In this document: positions 16,669 to 26,081 of the stretch, piece by piece
Position numbering within the stretch: the first letter of the stretch is position 1
Layout: each line of letters starts with the position of its first letter
Assembly (NCBI RefSeq): GCF_014268445.2
Contig: NZ_CP077089.1
Location: 5,253,501-5,317,500 of the forward strand
Length of the DNA stretch: 64,000 bases
Direction: 5' to 3'
Origin: Pseudomonas tensinigenes
Lineage (GTDB): Bacteria > Pseudomonadota > Gammaproteobacteria > Pseudomonadales > Pseudomonadaceae
Position numbers and translations under genes: made by a program
Notes under the pieces: generated by a model
Told to the model about the DNA's origin: nothing
What the model saw: the letters and a program-made list of their open reading frames with translations, nothing else
The model's database searches: none

Positions 16669-16974
16669 ATGAAAACTTTGACTGCCCTGTTTACCGCCGC
16701 TGCCCTGACTCTTACCGCTGGCCTGGCCCAGGCTGATGTTCGCGTTGACCAGATTCCTGAACTGGTTAAGTCGGGCAAGATCAAGTCGCTGGAGTCGATG
16801 AACGCCGAAGCACTGAAACTGCATCCGGGTGCGACTATCACTGACACGGATCTGGATAACCACTTCAATGGTTATGAGTATGAAGTTGAATTGAAGACTG
16901 CTGATGGCAAAGAGTTCGATGTGGACTTTGATGCAACGACCGGCAAGGTGTTGAGCAACAAGCAAGACACTTGA
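16669..16974 (+). CDS. Periplasmic PepSY-domain protein
   Basis: A 101-residue exported protein with a signal peptide cleaved after AQA (residues 20-22). The remainder is one PepSY-type unit: IPELVKSGKIKSLESMNAEAL, then YEYEVELKTADGKEFDVDFDATTGKVL. PepSY domains often inhibit proteases or act as periplasmic chaperone-like modules; the partner is unknown. The start is set by AAGGA at 16656-16660. A strong rho-independent terminator follows 16 bases after the stop, so it is a single-gene unit. Confidence 0.8.
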   Translation: MKTLTALFTAAALTLTAGLAQADVRVDQIPELVKSGKIKSLESMNAEALKLHPGATITDTDLDNHFNGYEYEVELKTADGKEFDVDFDATTGKVLSNKQDT

Positions 16975-16990
16975 TTGAACGCACCACCAA

Positions 16991-17024
16991 AAGCCGCACG
17001 ATTGAAAGATCGTGCGGCTTTTTT
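16991..17024 (+). terminator. Rho-independent terminator
   Basis: A perfect 12-bp stem (AAGCCGCACGAT/ATCGTGCGGCTT) with a TGAAAG loop and a following T-run, directly after the PepSY gene. Confidence 0.85.
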
Positions 17025-17070
17025 GTGTCTGGTGTTTGGCATGGTTGATGTGTTGTCAGTGAGATTTTCT

Positions 17071-17278
17071 CCCCCTCACCCCAGCCCTCTCCCCCAAGGG
17101 GGCGAGGGGAAAGGGAGCCGATCGGGGGTCATTCAAGACCTGGGTTAGCCTCGCAATCTTGCAGCCGATCAGGAAAACAACAAGGACCTGAGTGCGCCTC
17201 GATATTTCAGGTCGGCGTACCTCGAATAGTCACCACGGTCAGTCCCCTCTCCCTCTGGGAGAGGGCTAGGGTGAGGGG
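17071..17278. repeat. Family C repeat element, compact form
   Basis: A 208-bp element with complementary ends: CCCCCTCACCCCAGCCCTCT at the left and GAGAGGGCTAGGGTGAGGGG at the right. The interior contains a second purine-rich block (GGGAGCCGATCGGGG) and GGTCGGCGTACCTCGAA. The same ends and the GGTCGGCGTACCTCGAA word recur in the element at 52130-52291. It has no coding capacity and resembles a MITE. Confidence 0.7.
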
Positions 17279-17286
17279 AAAAGGCA

Positions 17287-17733
17287 TCACGCCGAGGTGC
17301 TGACCAGCGAACCCGAGGTGCTCGAATCGGAATCCTGCAACGCCTGCAACAGCGAGGCGGTGGCGGTGGACAGGGAGGCCGAGGTGGCAGTGATCTGCGC
17401 TTGTGCGGCAGCCACTTCGGCGACCTTCGCATCCGAACTTTCCTGCTTCGCCTGCGCCGCTTGCAACGCCTGTTGCTGTTCCTGCAATTGCTTCTGCAAC
17501 TCGGCAATCTGCTTGCGCAGTTCTTTCACCGAATCCGACTCCTCGCTGCTGCTGGAACCGCTGTCACCCGCCGGAGCGGCACCACCACCGGCGGCGACTT
17601 TACCGGTATCGGCAGTCGCACCCGTGCTGGCGGTTGCTGAGGTAGACGTGTCGTCACCAACGTCACTGATCGACGTTTTACTGGTGGGTGTCGTGACGGT
17701 CTGATTGATCGAAACAGAAGTAATGCTGACCAT
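17287..17733 (-). CDS. FlxA-like coiled-coil protein
   Basis: A 148-residue low-complexity protein. Residues 1-65 are Ser/Thr/Ala/Gly-rich and start MVSITSVSINQTVTT. Residues 66-108 form a strong coiled coil (KELRKQIAELQKQLQEQQQA). The tail is again Ala/Ser/Thr-rich. This architecture resembles FlxA-like family proteins, whose role is unclear. It has no signal peptide. It lies downstream of the membrane chemoreceptor on the same strand with a 110-bp gap, and its stop is nine bases from a family C repeat. Confidence 0.6.
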   Translation of the reverse strand: MVSITSVSINQTVTTPTSKTSISDVGDDTSTSATASTGATADTGKVAAGGGAAPAGDSGSSSSEESDSVKELRKQIAELQKQLQEQQQALQAAQAKQESSDAKVAEVAAAQAQITATSASLSTATASLLQALQDSDSSTSGSLVSTSA

Positions 17734-17843
17734 GGAAAGGCTCCAATGCCGGTGATAGATAACCGGTCATCGACCACGGCCGCAGGTAATTGAGATCGAC
17801 TGTGTACCGACTCGGTATCCGAACCGGTACACAGTCAATGGCC

Positions 17844-19466
17844 TCAGGCGCTCAGGCGCGCGGTGACCTCGTTCAGTTGCCCGGACAGACCATGCAGGTT
17901 CTGGCTGGCACTTTCGGTGCGCTGCACATTGTCGAGGTTGGTGCTGGCAATCGACGTAATCTCGGTGAGATTGCGCGAGATGTCCTCGGCCACCGAGGTC
18001 TGCTCTTCCGCAGCGGTAGCGATCTGACGGTTCATGTCGCGAATCGCTTCCACCGCGTGAGTGATACGCTCCAGCATCGCGCCGGCCTGGGTCACCTGCT
18101 CAACGCTTTCGTCACTGCGCGTCTGGCCGCTGTCGATGGCTTGCGCCGCGTCCACCGCACCGGTTTGCACGCTCTGAATGATCTGATTGATCTCGATGAT
18201 CGACTCCGCCGTGCGCTGTGCGAGGTTGCGCACTTCATCGGCAACCACGGCAAAACCACGCCCGGCTTCACCGGCGCGCGCCGCTTCGATCGCAGCGTTG
18301 AGCGCCAGCAGGTTGGTCTGTTCGGCGATGCCACGAATCACTTCCAGCACTTTGCCGATACGACCGCTGTCGGCTTCCAGACGACGGATCACCGTGGCGG
18401 TGTTGGCGATTTCACCGCGCATCTGCGTGATCGAGTGGATGGTGCTCTGCATGACCTTTTCACCCTGTTGGGCGGACTGGTCGGCATCGTCGGCAGCACG
18501 CGCAGCATCGGCAGCGTGACGCGCCACTTCCTGCGCAGTGGCGGACATTTCGTTCATCGCCGTGGCGACTTGATCGGTGCGGTTGAACTGCTCGTTGGTG
18601 CCGCCAGCCATGGTCGTGGCGATCGCGTTCAACTCACCGCTGGCGCTGTCCAGATCACTCGCGCTGCGCTGCAGACGGGTGAAGGTTTCGGCGAGAAAAT
18701 CACGCAGGGTGTTGGCCGCCGCGGCAAGATTGCCCAGCTCGTCCTGGCGGTCACTGACCACACGTTCGGCCAGTTTGCCGCGGCTCAATTGGGTGACGTA
18801 ATCGATGAGTTTGCGGATCGGCTCGACCAGGTTGCGGTTGACCAGCCACAGGCTCAACAGGCCGATCAGCAGACCCGACGCGAGCATCACCAGCAGCCCC
18901 AGCCATACGGTGCGATCAGCCTCGGCACTGATCAGCGCCGACTGCGCGGTGCCTTGCTTGCGCAACTCGGCGACCAGCTCGCTCATCTGATCGCTGGCGG
19001 CGCGGTCGACGCCTTTGACCGCCGCGTCACCCACCGTCGGATCACCACCGGCAGCCACGTAGGCATCGCGTCCCTTCAGATAAGCGCTACCCAACTGGCG
19101 GTGTTCTTCACGCAAATGTTCGATGCGCGATTTCAGACTGGGCTCGATGCCTTTCTGCCCGGCCAGTTCTCCGAGGATCTTCTGCACATCGCGCTGGCGA
19201 TCTTCGAACTGACCCCAATACTTGGCCAGATCCGCCGGTTGCTTGCCGCGCAACAACACGTTTTTCCACTCCTGCACCTGCACCTTGAATTGCAGGTTGG
19301 CTTCGTCGATCAGTTGCGAAGTGTGCAGGGGACCGGCGATCAATTGGCTGTAGCTTTGCACGCCGTTGGACAGGAAATGAAAACACGCCAGGGCAATCAA
19401 CAGCACCGCCAGCAGGCTGCCGCTCAGCAGAGCGAGAATTTGCGCTCTCAGGGATTTTTGCAGCAT
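17844..19466 (-). CDS. Membrane methyl-accepting chemotaxis protein
   Basis: A 540-residue chemoreceptor. Membrane helix 1 lies at about residues 10-32 and helix 2 at about 187-210, enclosing a ~150-residue helical periplasmic sensor of the four-helix-bundle type. Then come a HAMP linker ([20 protein letters not shown]) and a full signalling domain with the hairpin tip [20 protein letters not shown]. Methylation-helix segments flank the tip. The ligand cannot be predicted. Start ATG 19466 is preferred to an in-frame GTG at 19496. No che genes are adjacent, as is usual for dispersed Pseudomonas receptors. Confidence 0.85.
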   Translation of the reverse strand: MLQKSLRAQILALLSGSLLAVLLIALACFHFLSNGVQSYSQLIAGPLHTSQLIDEANLQFKVQVQEWKNVLLRGKQPADLAKYWGQFEDRQRDVQKILGELAGQKGIEPSLKSRIEHLREEHRQLGSAYLKGRDAYVAAGGDPTVGDAAVKGVDRAASDQMSELVAELRKQGTAQSALISAEADRTVWLGLLVMLASGLLIGLLSLWLVNRNLVEPIRKLIDYVTQLSRGKLAERVVSDRQDELGNLAAAANTLRDFLAETFTRLQRSASDLDSASGELNAIATTMAGGTNEQFNRTDQVATAMNEMSATAQEVARHAADAARAADDADQSAQQGEKVMQSTIHSITQMRGEIANTATVIRRLEADSGRIGKVLEVIRGIAEQTNLLALNAAIEAARAGEAGRGFAVVADEVRNLAQRTAESIIEINQIIQSVQTGAVDAAQAIDSGQTRSDESVEQVTQAGAMLERITHAVEAIRDMNRQIATAAEEQTSVAEDISRNLTEITSIASTNLDNVQRTESASQNLHGLSGQLNEVTARLSA

Positions 19467-19742
19467 CGAAAGATACTCAGGACAAGGATGAGGCACGCCC
19501 GGTAAGGCGTGAAATTGTGCCGGACATCCTTGTCGGCGAGCCTTGGCTCATGGCCAATGGCGCGCAACCTAACGCACCTGTGATCGGCGCGCCAGAGCGT
19601 TTCTTGAAGAAAATCAGACCACCGGTAAGTCGCTGATTTGACGTCACTTTGCTGTCACACAAACGTCATGTGACATTGCGATGATGCGGCTCAGGTGAAT
19701 CTGTAAAACCCGCCCCGGATGCCCTCCTCGCAGCGAGCCTTC

Positions 19743-20765
19743 ATGAACCACAGCCTCGACATCAGTCATCGCGATCCTGATCTTTTTGGCCTGCTCTACG
19801 GCTTCCGTTTCCTGCCCGGCGAACGTGGCCGCGAAGTCGATTCGGCGACGGCATTGCGCTGTTTGCAGGACGACAGCGACAGCGGTGAATTCCTTTGGCT
19901 GCACCTGAACCTGGCCCACGCGGCGTGCGAACGCTGGATGAAAAGTCATCTGCAATTGCCCGAAGAGTTTTTCGAGGCGCTGCACGAAGGCTCGCGTTCG
20001 ACACGTATCGAGCATGTCGATTCGGCATTGCTGGCGGTGGTCAACGATGTGGTGTTCAACCTCAGCAGCATGGTCTCCTCGGACGTGTCGACGCTGTGGG
20101 TCTGTGTGCGCAGCAAACTGATCGTCAGTGCGCGTTTGCAACCGCTGCACTCGGTGGATAAATTGCGCTCGTCAGTGAAGGCCGGCGAGCGCTTTCGTTC
20201 GCCCTCGGAGTTGCTTGTGCATCTGCTGCGCGATCAAGGCGAAGTGCTCACGCAAATCGTGCGCAAGACCAGCCTGAGCGTTGATCAGGTCGAGGACGAA
20301 TTGCTCTCCTCACGGCTGTCGACCAACCGCGCCGAACTGGGTGCCAACCGGCGCGTGCTAGTGCGTTTGCAACGGCTGCTGGCGCTGGAGCCGGGTTCGC
20401 TGCTGCGTCTGCTCAATCGGCCGCCGCCATGGTTGCAGAAGGAGGACGTCAAGGAGCTGCGCAAATCCACCGAGGAGTTTGCGCTGATCATCAACGACCT
20501 CACTGCGCTGGGCGAGCGGATCAAACTGCTCCAGGAAGAGATCGCCGCCAACCTCAACGAGCAGAGCAACCGCACGCTGTTTACTCTGACGGTGGTGACT
20601 GTGCTCGCGTTGCCGATCAACATCATTGCCGGTTTTTTCGGGATGAATGTGGGTGGCGTGCCGTTGTCGCAGGATCCGGAAGGGTTCTGGATTCTGGTCG
20701 CGCTGGTGGCGACGTTTACCGTGATTGCCGGGCGTTGGGCGTTTCGCAAAAGAGGCGATTACTGA
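19743..20765 (+). CDS. zntB: Zinc/divalent cation transporter, ZntB/CorA family
   Basis: A 340-residue CorA-superfamily transporter. A long soluble cytoplasmic funnel is followed by two C-terminal membrane helices (about 278-298 and 310-328). The GMN signature is at residues 300-302 (GFFGMNVGGVPL), in the loop between them. The SMVSSDVSTLWVCVR and long stalk helix (LLQEEIAANLNEQSNR) fit ZntB rather than classical CorA. It functions as a pentamer in the inner membrane moving Zn2+ or related ions. Start 19743 is used because residues before it read as non-coding; the in-frame alternative is 19719. Confidence 0.8.
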   Translation: MNHSLDISHRDPDLFGLLYGFRFLPGERGREVDSATALRCLQDDSDSGEFLWLHLNLAHAACERWMKSHLQLPEEFFEALHEGSRSTRIEHVDSALLAVVNDVVFNLSSMVSSDVSTLWVCVRSKLIVSARLQPLHSVDKLRSSVKAGERFRSPSELLVHLLRDQGEVLTQIVRKTSLSVDQVEDELLSSRLSTNRAELGANRRVLVRLQRLLALEPGSLLRLLNRPPPWLQKEDVKELRKSTEEFALIINDLTALGERIKLLQEEIAANLNEQSNRTLFTLTVVTVLALPINIIAGFFGMNVGGVPLSQDPEGFWILVALVATFTVIAGRWAFRKRGDY

Positions 20766-20795
20766 CCACAAAATGCGCTAGCACCGCAGATCCAA

Positions 20796-20885
20796 TGTGG
20801 GAGCGAGCCTGCTCGCGAAAGCGATCTGTCATTCAACAATGATGGTGACTGACACTCCCTCTTCGCGAGCAGGCTCGCTCCCACA
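20796..20885. repeat. Paired REP element (family A)
   Basis: Inverted REP cores separated by about 40 bases between zntB and the phosphate transporter gene. Confidence 0.85.
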
Positions 20886-21013
20886 GGGGACCTCATCGGC
20901 CTTAAGACCGACGGTCAGGCTATTCGGCCAAACACTGATCTATCGCAGTCTCTCTGTAACATTCTGCAACGATCATGGGCGACATTCCTTCCCTCGCTCA
21001 GGATTGTCCGCTC

Positions 21014-22627
21014 ATGGCTACTCCCTCCCTGACCGCCAGCCCCGCGTCCGCCGCCAGCGGCAGGCCGGCCCTCGACAAGAAAACCGGCCCGTTCACCTAC
21101 GTGATCTTTTTCGCCGTGCTGGCGATGGGAATGCTGTTTACCGCTTACAGCCTGATGCACGACATGCACGAACTCGGCACGGTGGTCACCACATGGACGC
21201 CGTTTCTGCTGCTCGGCGTGGCGCTGCTGATTGCGCTGGGTTTTGAGTTCGTCAACGGTTTCCACGACACCGCCAACGCCGTCGCGACGGTGATCTACAC
21301 CCACTCGTTGCCACCCAATGTCGCGGTGGTCTGGTCGGGGTTCTTCAACTTTCTCGGCGTGCTGCTCTCGAGTGGCGCGGTGGCGTTCGGCATCATCGCC
21401 TTGCTGCCGGTGGAGTTGATTCTGCAGGTCGGTTCGTCTGCCGGTTTCTCGATGATCTTTGCTCTGCTGATTGCGGCGATCCTGTGGAACCTCGGCACCT
21501 GGTGGCTGGGGTTGCCGGCCTCGTCGTCGCACACGTTGATCGGTTCGATCATCGGCGTCGGTGTGGCCAATGCCTTGATGCACGGCCGCGACGGCACCAG
21601 CGGTGTCGATTGGGCACAGGCGACCAAAATCGGTTACGCGTTGCTGCTATCGCCGTTGGTGGGTTTCGGTTGTGCGGCACTGTTGCTGCTGGCGCTGCGT
21701 GCGTTCGTGAAGAATCGTTCGCTGTATAAAGCGCCGGAAGGCAACACGCCGCCGCCATGGTGGATTCGCGGTTTGCTGATTCTGACCTGCACCGGCGTGT
21801 CCTTCGCCCACGGCTCCAACGACGGGCAGAAAGGCATGGGCCTGATCATGTTGATTCTGGTCGGTACGCTGCCGATGGCCTACGCCTTGAACCGCACCAT
21901 GCCGGAAGAACAGTCGCTGCAGTTCGCCGCCGTGGCGCAAGTCACCCAACAAGCGCTGGTGAAAAGTGCGCCGTTGCCGACACCGGCCGATCCACGTGCA
22001 GTCCTCTCCGATTACGTGCGCAGCAAGGACGCCACGCCGCAACTGATCCCCGCCCTCGCCGCTCTCACCGGGCACATCGGTGAAGAAGTCAAAGGCTACG
22101 GTTCGCTGGCAAAAGTCCCGGCTGAAGCCATGGGCAACGTGCGTAACGACATGTACCTGGCCAGCGAAAGCATTCGCCTGATGGACAAAAACAAGGTCGG
22201 CAATTTCGACGCCGACACCAGCGGCAAACTGCAACTGTTCAAGCAACAGATCGACAACGCCACGCGATTTATTCCGCTGTGGGTGAAGATCGCCGTGGCC
22301 ATCGCGCTGGGGCTGGGCACCATGGTTGGCTGGAAGCGCATTGTGGTGACGGTCGGCGAGAAGATCGGCAAGACCCACCTGACCTATGCGCAAGGTGCCT
22401 CGGCGGAAACCGTGGCGATGTTGACCATTGGTGCGGCGGATATGTTTGGTTTGCCCGTTTCGACCACGCATGTCCTGTCCTCGGGTGTCGCCGGGACCAT
22501 GGTCGCCAATGGTGGTGGGTTACAGATGAAGACCATCCGCAATTTGCTGATGGCGTGGGTGCTGACGTTGCCGGCGGCGATCCTGCTGTCAGGCAGCCTG
22601 TACTGGCTGTTCACCCAGATCTTCTGA
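21014..22627 (+). CDS. pitA: Low-affinity inorganic phosphate transporter (Pit family)
   Basis: A 537-residue inner-membrane transporter for metal-phosphate complexes. It has the duplicated PHO-4 signatures GFEFVNGFHDTANAVATVIY (N-terminal) and VSFAHGSNDGQKGMGLIML (middle), and SSSHTLIGSIIGVG and PVSTTHVLSSGVAGTM in the paired half-repeats. A ~130-residue soluble loop (about 315-430) separates the two halves. About ten to twelve membrane helices are visible. Start 21014 follows CAGGA; the frame is open to 20975. REP elements lie on both sides, so it is a single transcription unit. Confidence 0.85.
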   Translation: MATPSLTASPASAASGRPALDKKTGPFTYVIFFAVLAMGMLFTAYSLMHDMHELGTVVTTWTPFLLLGVALLIALGFEFVNGFHDTANAVATVIYTHSLPPNVAVVWSGFFNFLGVLLSSGAVAFGIIALLPVELILQVGSSAGFSMIFALLIAAILWNLGTWWLGLPASSSHTLIGSIIGVGVANALMHGRDGTSGVDWAQATKIGYALLLSPLVGFGCAALLLLALRAFVKNRSLYKAPEGNTPPPWWIRGLLILTCTGVSFAHGSNDGQKGMGLIMLILVGTLPMAYALNRTMPEEQSLQFAAVAQVTQQALVKSAPLPTPADPRAVLSDYVRSKDATPQLIPALAALTGHIGEEVKGYGSLAKVPAEAMGNVRNDMYLASESIRLMDKNKVGNFDADTSGKLQLFKQQIDNATRFIPLWVKIAVAIALGLGTMVGWKRIVVTVGEKIGKTHLTYAQGASAETVAMLTIGAADMFGLPVSTTHVLSSGVAGTMVANGGGLQMKTIRNLLMAWVLTLPAAILLSGSLYWLFTQIF

Positions 22628-22644
22628 CCCCCCACAAATCCCCT

Positions 22645-22733
22645 TGTGGGAGCGAGCCTGCTCGCGAAAGCGCTGGATCAGTCAACTCAGTACTGACTGA
22701 CACGCCCTCTTCGCGAGCAGGCTCGCTCCCACA
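22645..22733. repeat. Paired REP element (family A)
   Basis: Inverted REP cores in the gap between the convergent phosphate transporter and LysR genes. Confidence 0.85.
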
Positions 22734-22751
22734 TTGGTTTTGTATTCAGGT

Positions 22752-23648
22752 TCAGAGCGCGGAGCGAATCAGATCTCCGAGCCAATCCATGAACACGCGC
22801 ACTCGCAAAGGAAGGTGTCGCTGCCTGGCATAGAGCAATGAAATCCCCATCGCCGGCGCAGTGAATTGCGGCAACACGGTCACCAGTTCGCCGTTTTCCA
22901 GATGCGGCTGCATGCCGGTACGCGGCACCTGCGTCAGACCGAAGCCACCGAGGCACGCCGACTCGTAAGCGTCGGTGCTGTTGACCGTCACACTGCCAGC
23001 CATCGGCAAGCGTTTAACCTGCCCGCCCTCCTCGTACACAAAACCTTCCGAACGCGAACCCAATACGCCGACGTAATGCACCAGTCGATGCTGCGCGAGA
23101 TCTTCAAGCGACTCCGGCACGCCGTAGCGCTCGAGGTACGCGGGGCTGGCGCAGTTGACCATGGGGAAGTCCCCGAGGTGCCGCGCGACCACCGATTGAT
23201 CCGGCTGCGCGCCAATCCGCACCACGCAATCGAACCCTTCGCTGAGCAAGTCGACGCGTCGATCGGTGCTGCTGATTTCCAATTCCAGATTCGGGTGGCG
23301 ATCCATGAACTGCGGCAGGCGCGGCATGATCAGACGCCGCGCGAGAATGTTCGGCAGGTCGACACGAATACGCCCGGTCAGCGAGGCCTCGTCCTGCCGA
23401 AACAAGCCCTCGATTTCGTCCATGTGCGAGAGCAGATCCTTGCTGCGCTCGTACAACACCAGACCGTCCTGCGTGGCCTGCACCTTGCGCGTGGTGCGTT
23501 GCAGTAGGCGTGTGCCGAGCAGGGATTCCAGCGCTTGCACATGTTCGGACACGGTTGAGCGGGGCAGTCCGAGACTTTCCCCGGCGAGGGTAAAACTCGA
23601 CAGTTCGCTGACCCGCACGAAGGTGCGCAGCAGTTCCAGTTTGTTCAT
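22752..23648 (-). CDS. LysR-family transcriptional regulator
   Basis: A 298-residue LysR regulator: N-terminal HTH (LLRTFVRVSELSSFTLAGES, LGLPRSTVSEHVQALESLLG) and a C-terminal effector domain of the CrgA/DmlR type (GRIRVDLPNILARRLIMPRL, GFDCVVRIG). It is divergent from the short-chain dehydrogenase at 23769 with 120 bp between the starts, so it probably regulates that gene. Confidence 0.8.
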   Translation of the reverse strand: MNKLELLRTFVRVSELSSFTLAGESLGLPRSTVSEHVQALESLLGTRLLQRTTRKVQATQDGLVLYERSKDLLSHMDEIEGLFRQDEASLTGRIRVDLPNILARRLIMPRLPQFMDRHPNLELEISSTDRRVDLLSEGFDCVVRIGAQPDQSVVARHLGDFPMVNCASPAYLERYGVPESLEDLAQHRLVHYVGVLGSRSEGFVYEEGGQVKRLPMAGSVTVNSTDAYESACLGGFGLTQVPRTGMQPHLENGELVTVLPQFTAPAMGISLLYARQRHLPLRVRVFMDWLGDLIRSAL

Positions 23649-23768
23649 GGCAGGCCTTTTATTGTTCGGCTGAGCCGATCAGTGATTCCGGATTCAGTCT
23701 GTTTATCACCTCAGGGCGGATAAATAAACTTCATCCCATCACCACTCACCGCAATCGAGGAAGCCTCC

Positions 23769-24527
23769 ATGAATCGTAAAATCGCATTGATCACCGGCGC
23801 CAGTCGTGGCCTGGGCAAAAACACAGCGCTGCACCTCGCCGCTCAAGGCATCGACGTTATCGGCACTTACAACAGCCGTGCTGATGAGGCGCAGGCGCTG
23901 GTTGCCGAAGTGCAAGCACTTGGCGGCAAAGCCGTGATGCTGCAACTCGATGTTGGCCGCAGCGAAAGCTTTGCCGATTTCGCTAAACACGTTGAGCAGG
24001 CGTTGCAGCAGACTTTCGACCGTCAACGTTTTGATTTCCTGATCAACAATGCCGGGATCGGTGTTCACGCACTGTTCGCCGAAACCACGCCGGAGCAGTT
24101 CGATTTGCTGATGAATATCCAGCTGAAAGGGCCGTTCTTTCTGACTCAGCAGTTGCTGCCACTGATTAACGACGGCGGACGCATCATCAATATTTCCAGC
24201 GGCCTGACCCGTTTCAGCCTGCCGGGTTACGGCGCTTATGCGGCGATGAAAGGCGCGATGGAAGTGCTGACCCGTTATCAGGCCAAAGAGTTGGGTGCGC
24301 GGCAGATTGGCGTGAACATTCTCGCGCCGGGGGCGATTGAAACCGACTTCGGTGGTGGCGCCGTGCGCGATAACTCGGCGGTGAATGCGATGGTCGCCAG
24401 CAACACCGCGCTGGGACGCGCCGGGCAGCCGGATGATATTGGCGGAGCGTTGGCGCTGCTGCTGTCGCCGGGTGGACAGTGGATCAATGGCCAACGGGTC
24501 GAGGCATCCGGCGGCATGTTCCTTTAA
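23769..24527 (+). CDS. Short-chain dehydrogenase/reductase
   Basis: A 252-residue classical SDR. The cofactor motif TGASRGLGKNTALHLA is at residues 8-23, NNAGIG at about 95-100, a catalytic Ser in the ISSGLTRFS segment (about 140-148), and Tyr-x3-Lys as YGAYAAMKG. The final strand/cofactor segment is LAPGAIETDFGG. These enzymes oxidise or reduce alcohols/ketones with NAD(P)H; the substrate is unknown. It is paired with a divergent LysR regulator. Confidence 0.8.
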   Translation: MNRKIALITGASRGLGKNTALHLAAQGIDVIGTYNSRADEAQALVAEVQALGGKAVMLQLDVGRSESFADFAKHVEQALQQTFDRQRFDFLINNAGIGVHALFAETTPEQFDLLMNIQLKGPFFLTQQLLPLINDGGRIINISSGLTRFSLPGYGAYAAMKGAMEVLTRYQAKELGARQIGVNILAPGAIETDFGGGAVRDNSAVNAMVASNTALGRAGQPDDIGGALALLLSPGGQWINGQRVEASGGMFL

Positions 24528-24551
24528 CTCTTACTGAAAACACTTACCTCC

Positions 24552-24650
24552 TGTAGGAGCTGCCGAAGGCTCGGGCCGCGATCGGACGATCTTTTGATCT
24601 TGCTGTTAAAAATCAAGATCAAAAGATCGCAGCCTTCGGCAGCTCCTACA
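24552..24650. repeat. Family B hairpin repeat (variant)
   Basis: Long inverted repeat with outer arms TGTAGGAGCTGCCGAAGGCT and AGCCTTCGGCAGCTCCTACA and inner arms GATCTTTTGATCTTG/CAAGATCAAAAGATC. This copy has an extra CGGGCCGCGATCGGAC insertion in the left arm. Confidence 0.75.
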
Positions 24651-24662
24651 CGGGGATCGAGG

Positions 24663-25100
24663 TTAGCTCTGGCAAGCGTTGCGCGTCATGAAGCGCTCGC
24701 GCAAAACGTCATAGCCCCAGTGATACACGTAGGTGTACGGCAGGAAAAACAGCAGCACGCCGATGTCGAGCAAAAACGCCTGCCAGAGGCTGACCGACAA
24801 CCACCAGGCAATCAGCGGCACACCCATCACGATCAAACCACCCTCGAACAGCAGCGCGTGCACCACACGCACCCAGGCGTTATGCGCGACGTTCATGCGC
24901 GCCAGCATACGGTCGAAGAAGCGGTTGAACACCACGTTCCAACCCAGCGCCAGCAAGGCGATCAACACGGTCACTGCGCCCATTTCAAGCATCGGTTTTT
25001 GCATGATCCACGCCAGCAACGGCGTGCAGATCAGGATCGCCAGCAGTTCGAAACCAACGGCCTGAAAAATACGTTCTGTGATGGATTTGTGGGCAGTCAT
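24663..25100 (-). CDS. PACE-family efflux transporter (AceI-like)
   Basis: A 145-residue four-helix inner-membrane protein made of two bacterial transmembrane pair units: IFQAVGFELLAILICTPLLA with GAVTVLIALLALGWNVVFNRFFDR, and VRVVHALLFEGGLIVMGVPLIAWW with the final YTYVYHWGYDVL. The conserved acidic residue of helix 1 is present (Glu18; Glu15 in AceI). PACE proteins are proton-coupled exporters of biocides such as chlorhexidine and acriflavine and of short diamines. Start 25100 is preferred over 25145. It is divergent from a LysR gene, as aceI is from aceR. A second such pair is at 37095-38530. Confidence 0.8.
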   Translation of the reverse strand: MTAHKSITERIFQAVGFELLAILICTPLLAWIMQKPMLEMGAVTVLIALLALGWNVVFNRFFDRMLARMNVAHNAWVRVVHALLFEGGLIVMGVPLIAWWLSVSLWQAFLLDIGVLLFFLPYTYVYHWGYDVLRERFMTRNACQS

Positions 25101-25169
25101 GGCCTGACTCCTTGAGTGAAGATGGTTGCCATGATCCATCCCCAAACCGATACTTCATAATCAATAACC

Positions 25170-25184
25170 ATCGATCAAGGCGAT
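25170..25184. promoter_or_regulatory. Candidate LysR binding site
   Basis: ATCG-N7-CGAT, which contains the T-N11-A LysR-type core, lies in the 89-bp gap between the divergent PACE and LysR genes, six bases before the LysR ATG. Confidence 0.35.
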
Positions 25185-25189
25185 AGTTG

Positions 25190-26044
25190 ATGATTTCTCA
25201 GGAAGTGCTGTTGGCGTTTGTCCAGGCGGCCACGCAAGGTTCGTTTTCCGCAGCGGCGCGCAAGTTGGGGCGCAGTCAGTCGACCATCAGCGCGGCGGTG
25301 GCCAGTCTGGAGATCGATCTGGATCTGCAGTTGTTCGATCGCAGCAGCCGCAAACCGACACTGACGCCGGCCGGGCATGTGATGCTGCAACGCGCCGAGG
25401 CGATTCTCGCAGCCAGCAGTCGCCTGGAAATGACCGCGCGGCAGTTGTCGCAAGGCGTTGAGCCGAAGCTGACGGTGGCGATTTCCGATACCTATCAGTC
25501 GGACCGGTTTGAAGCCGCTTTGGTCGGGTTTGAGCAGCGTTATCCGGATCTGGAACTGGAATGTCTGATTGCCGAATGTGATGACCTGATTGAATTGGTG
25601 CAGCGTGGTCGCGCGCATCTGGCGTTCGCCGAAATGCAAGAGAACTATCCGCCGGATCTGGTCACGTCGACGGTGGCCGAGCGTACGGAAATTGCCCTGT
25701 TCGTCAATCGCGACCATGCGCTGGCCAAGCTTGATCACATTGATCAGCAGATCCTTGAGCAACATCGTGAGCTGCGTCTGGCGACCATCGTCAATCCCTA
25801 TGACAGTCGCGGCAAAGGTCGGGTGTGGTCGGCGCCGAGTTATCTGATGCTGCTGGAAATGGCCGAGAAAGGTTTTGGCTGGGCGCCTTTGCCGCGCTGG
25901 CTGGCGCAGCGCTTTGGCAATGATTTGCTGGTGGAGTTGAAGGTGCGCGGCTGGCCTAAGCCGGTGTTTGTTGATGCGTTGTGGTCGCGGCTTTATCCAC
26001 CGGGGCCGGCGGGGAGCTGGTTGTTGAGCAAGATGCTGGAATAG
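25190..26044 (+). CDS. LysR-family regulator of the adjacent PACE pump
   Basis: A 284-residue LysR protein. The HTH is at residues 3-60 (LLAFVQAATQGSFSAAARKL, RSQSTISAAVASLEIDLD) and the effector domain follows. I use ATG 25190; a TTG one codon earlier also fits. It faces the PACE gene head to head. In Acinetobacter AceR, a LysR activator, controls aceI in the same arrangement. It shares the opening layout of the LysR at 37095-37967, its counterpart in the second pair. Confidence 0.8.
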   Translation: MISQEVLLAFVQAATQGSFSAAARKLGRSQSTISAAVASLEIDLDLQLFDRSSRKPTLTPAGHVMLQRAEAILAASSRLEMTARQLSQGVEPKLTVAISDTYQSDRFEAALVGFEQRYPDLELECLIAECDDLIELVQRGRAHLAFAEMQENYPPDLVTSTVAERTEIALFVNRDHALAKLDHIDQQILEQHRELRLATIVNPYDSRGKGRVWSAPSYLMLLEMAEKGFGWAPLPRWLAQRFGNDLLVELKVRGWPKPVFVDALWSRLYPPGPAGSWLLSKMLE

Positions 26045-26081
26045 CGGCGCTGCCAATCGCTGGCAAGCCTGAAGTCAAAAG

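Noticed and set aside
17790..19505. Plus-strand open frame opposite the chemoreceptor (571 codons)
   Set aside because: Antisense shadow of a clear MCP gene; no ribosome site or family resemblance.
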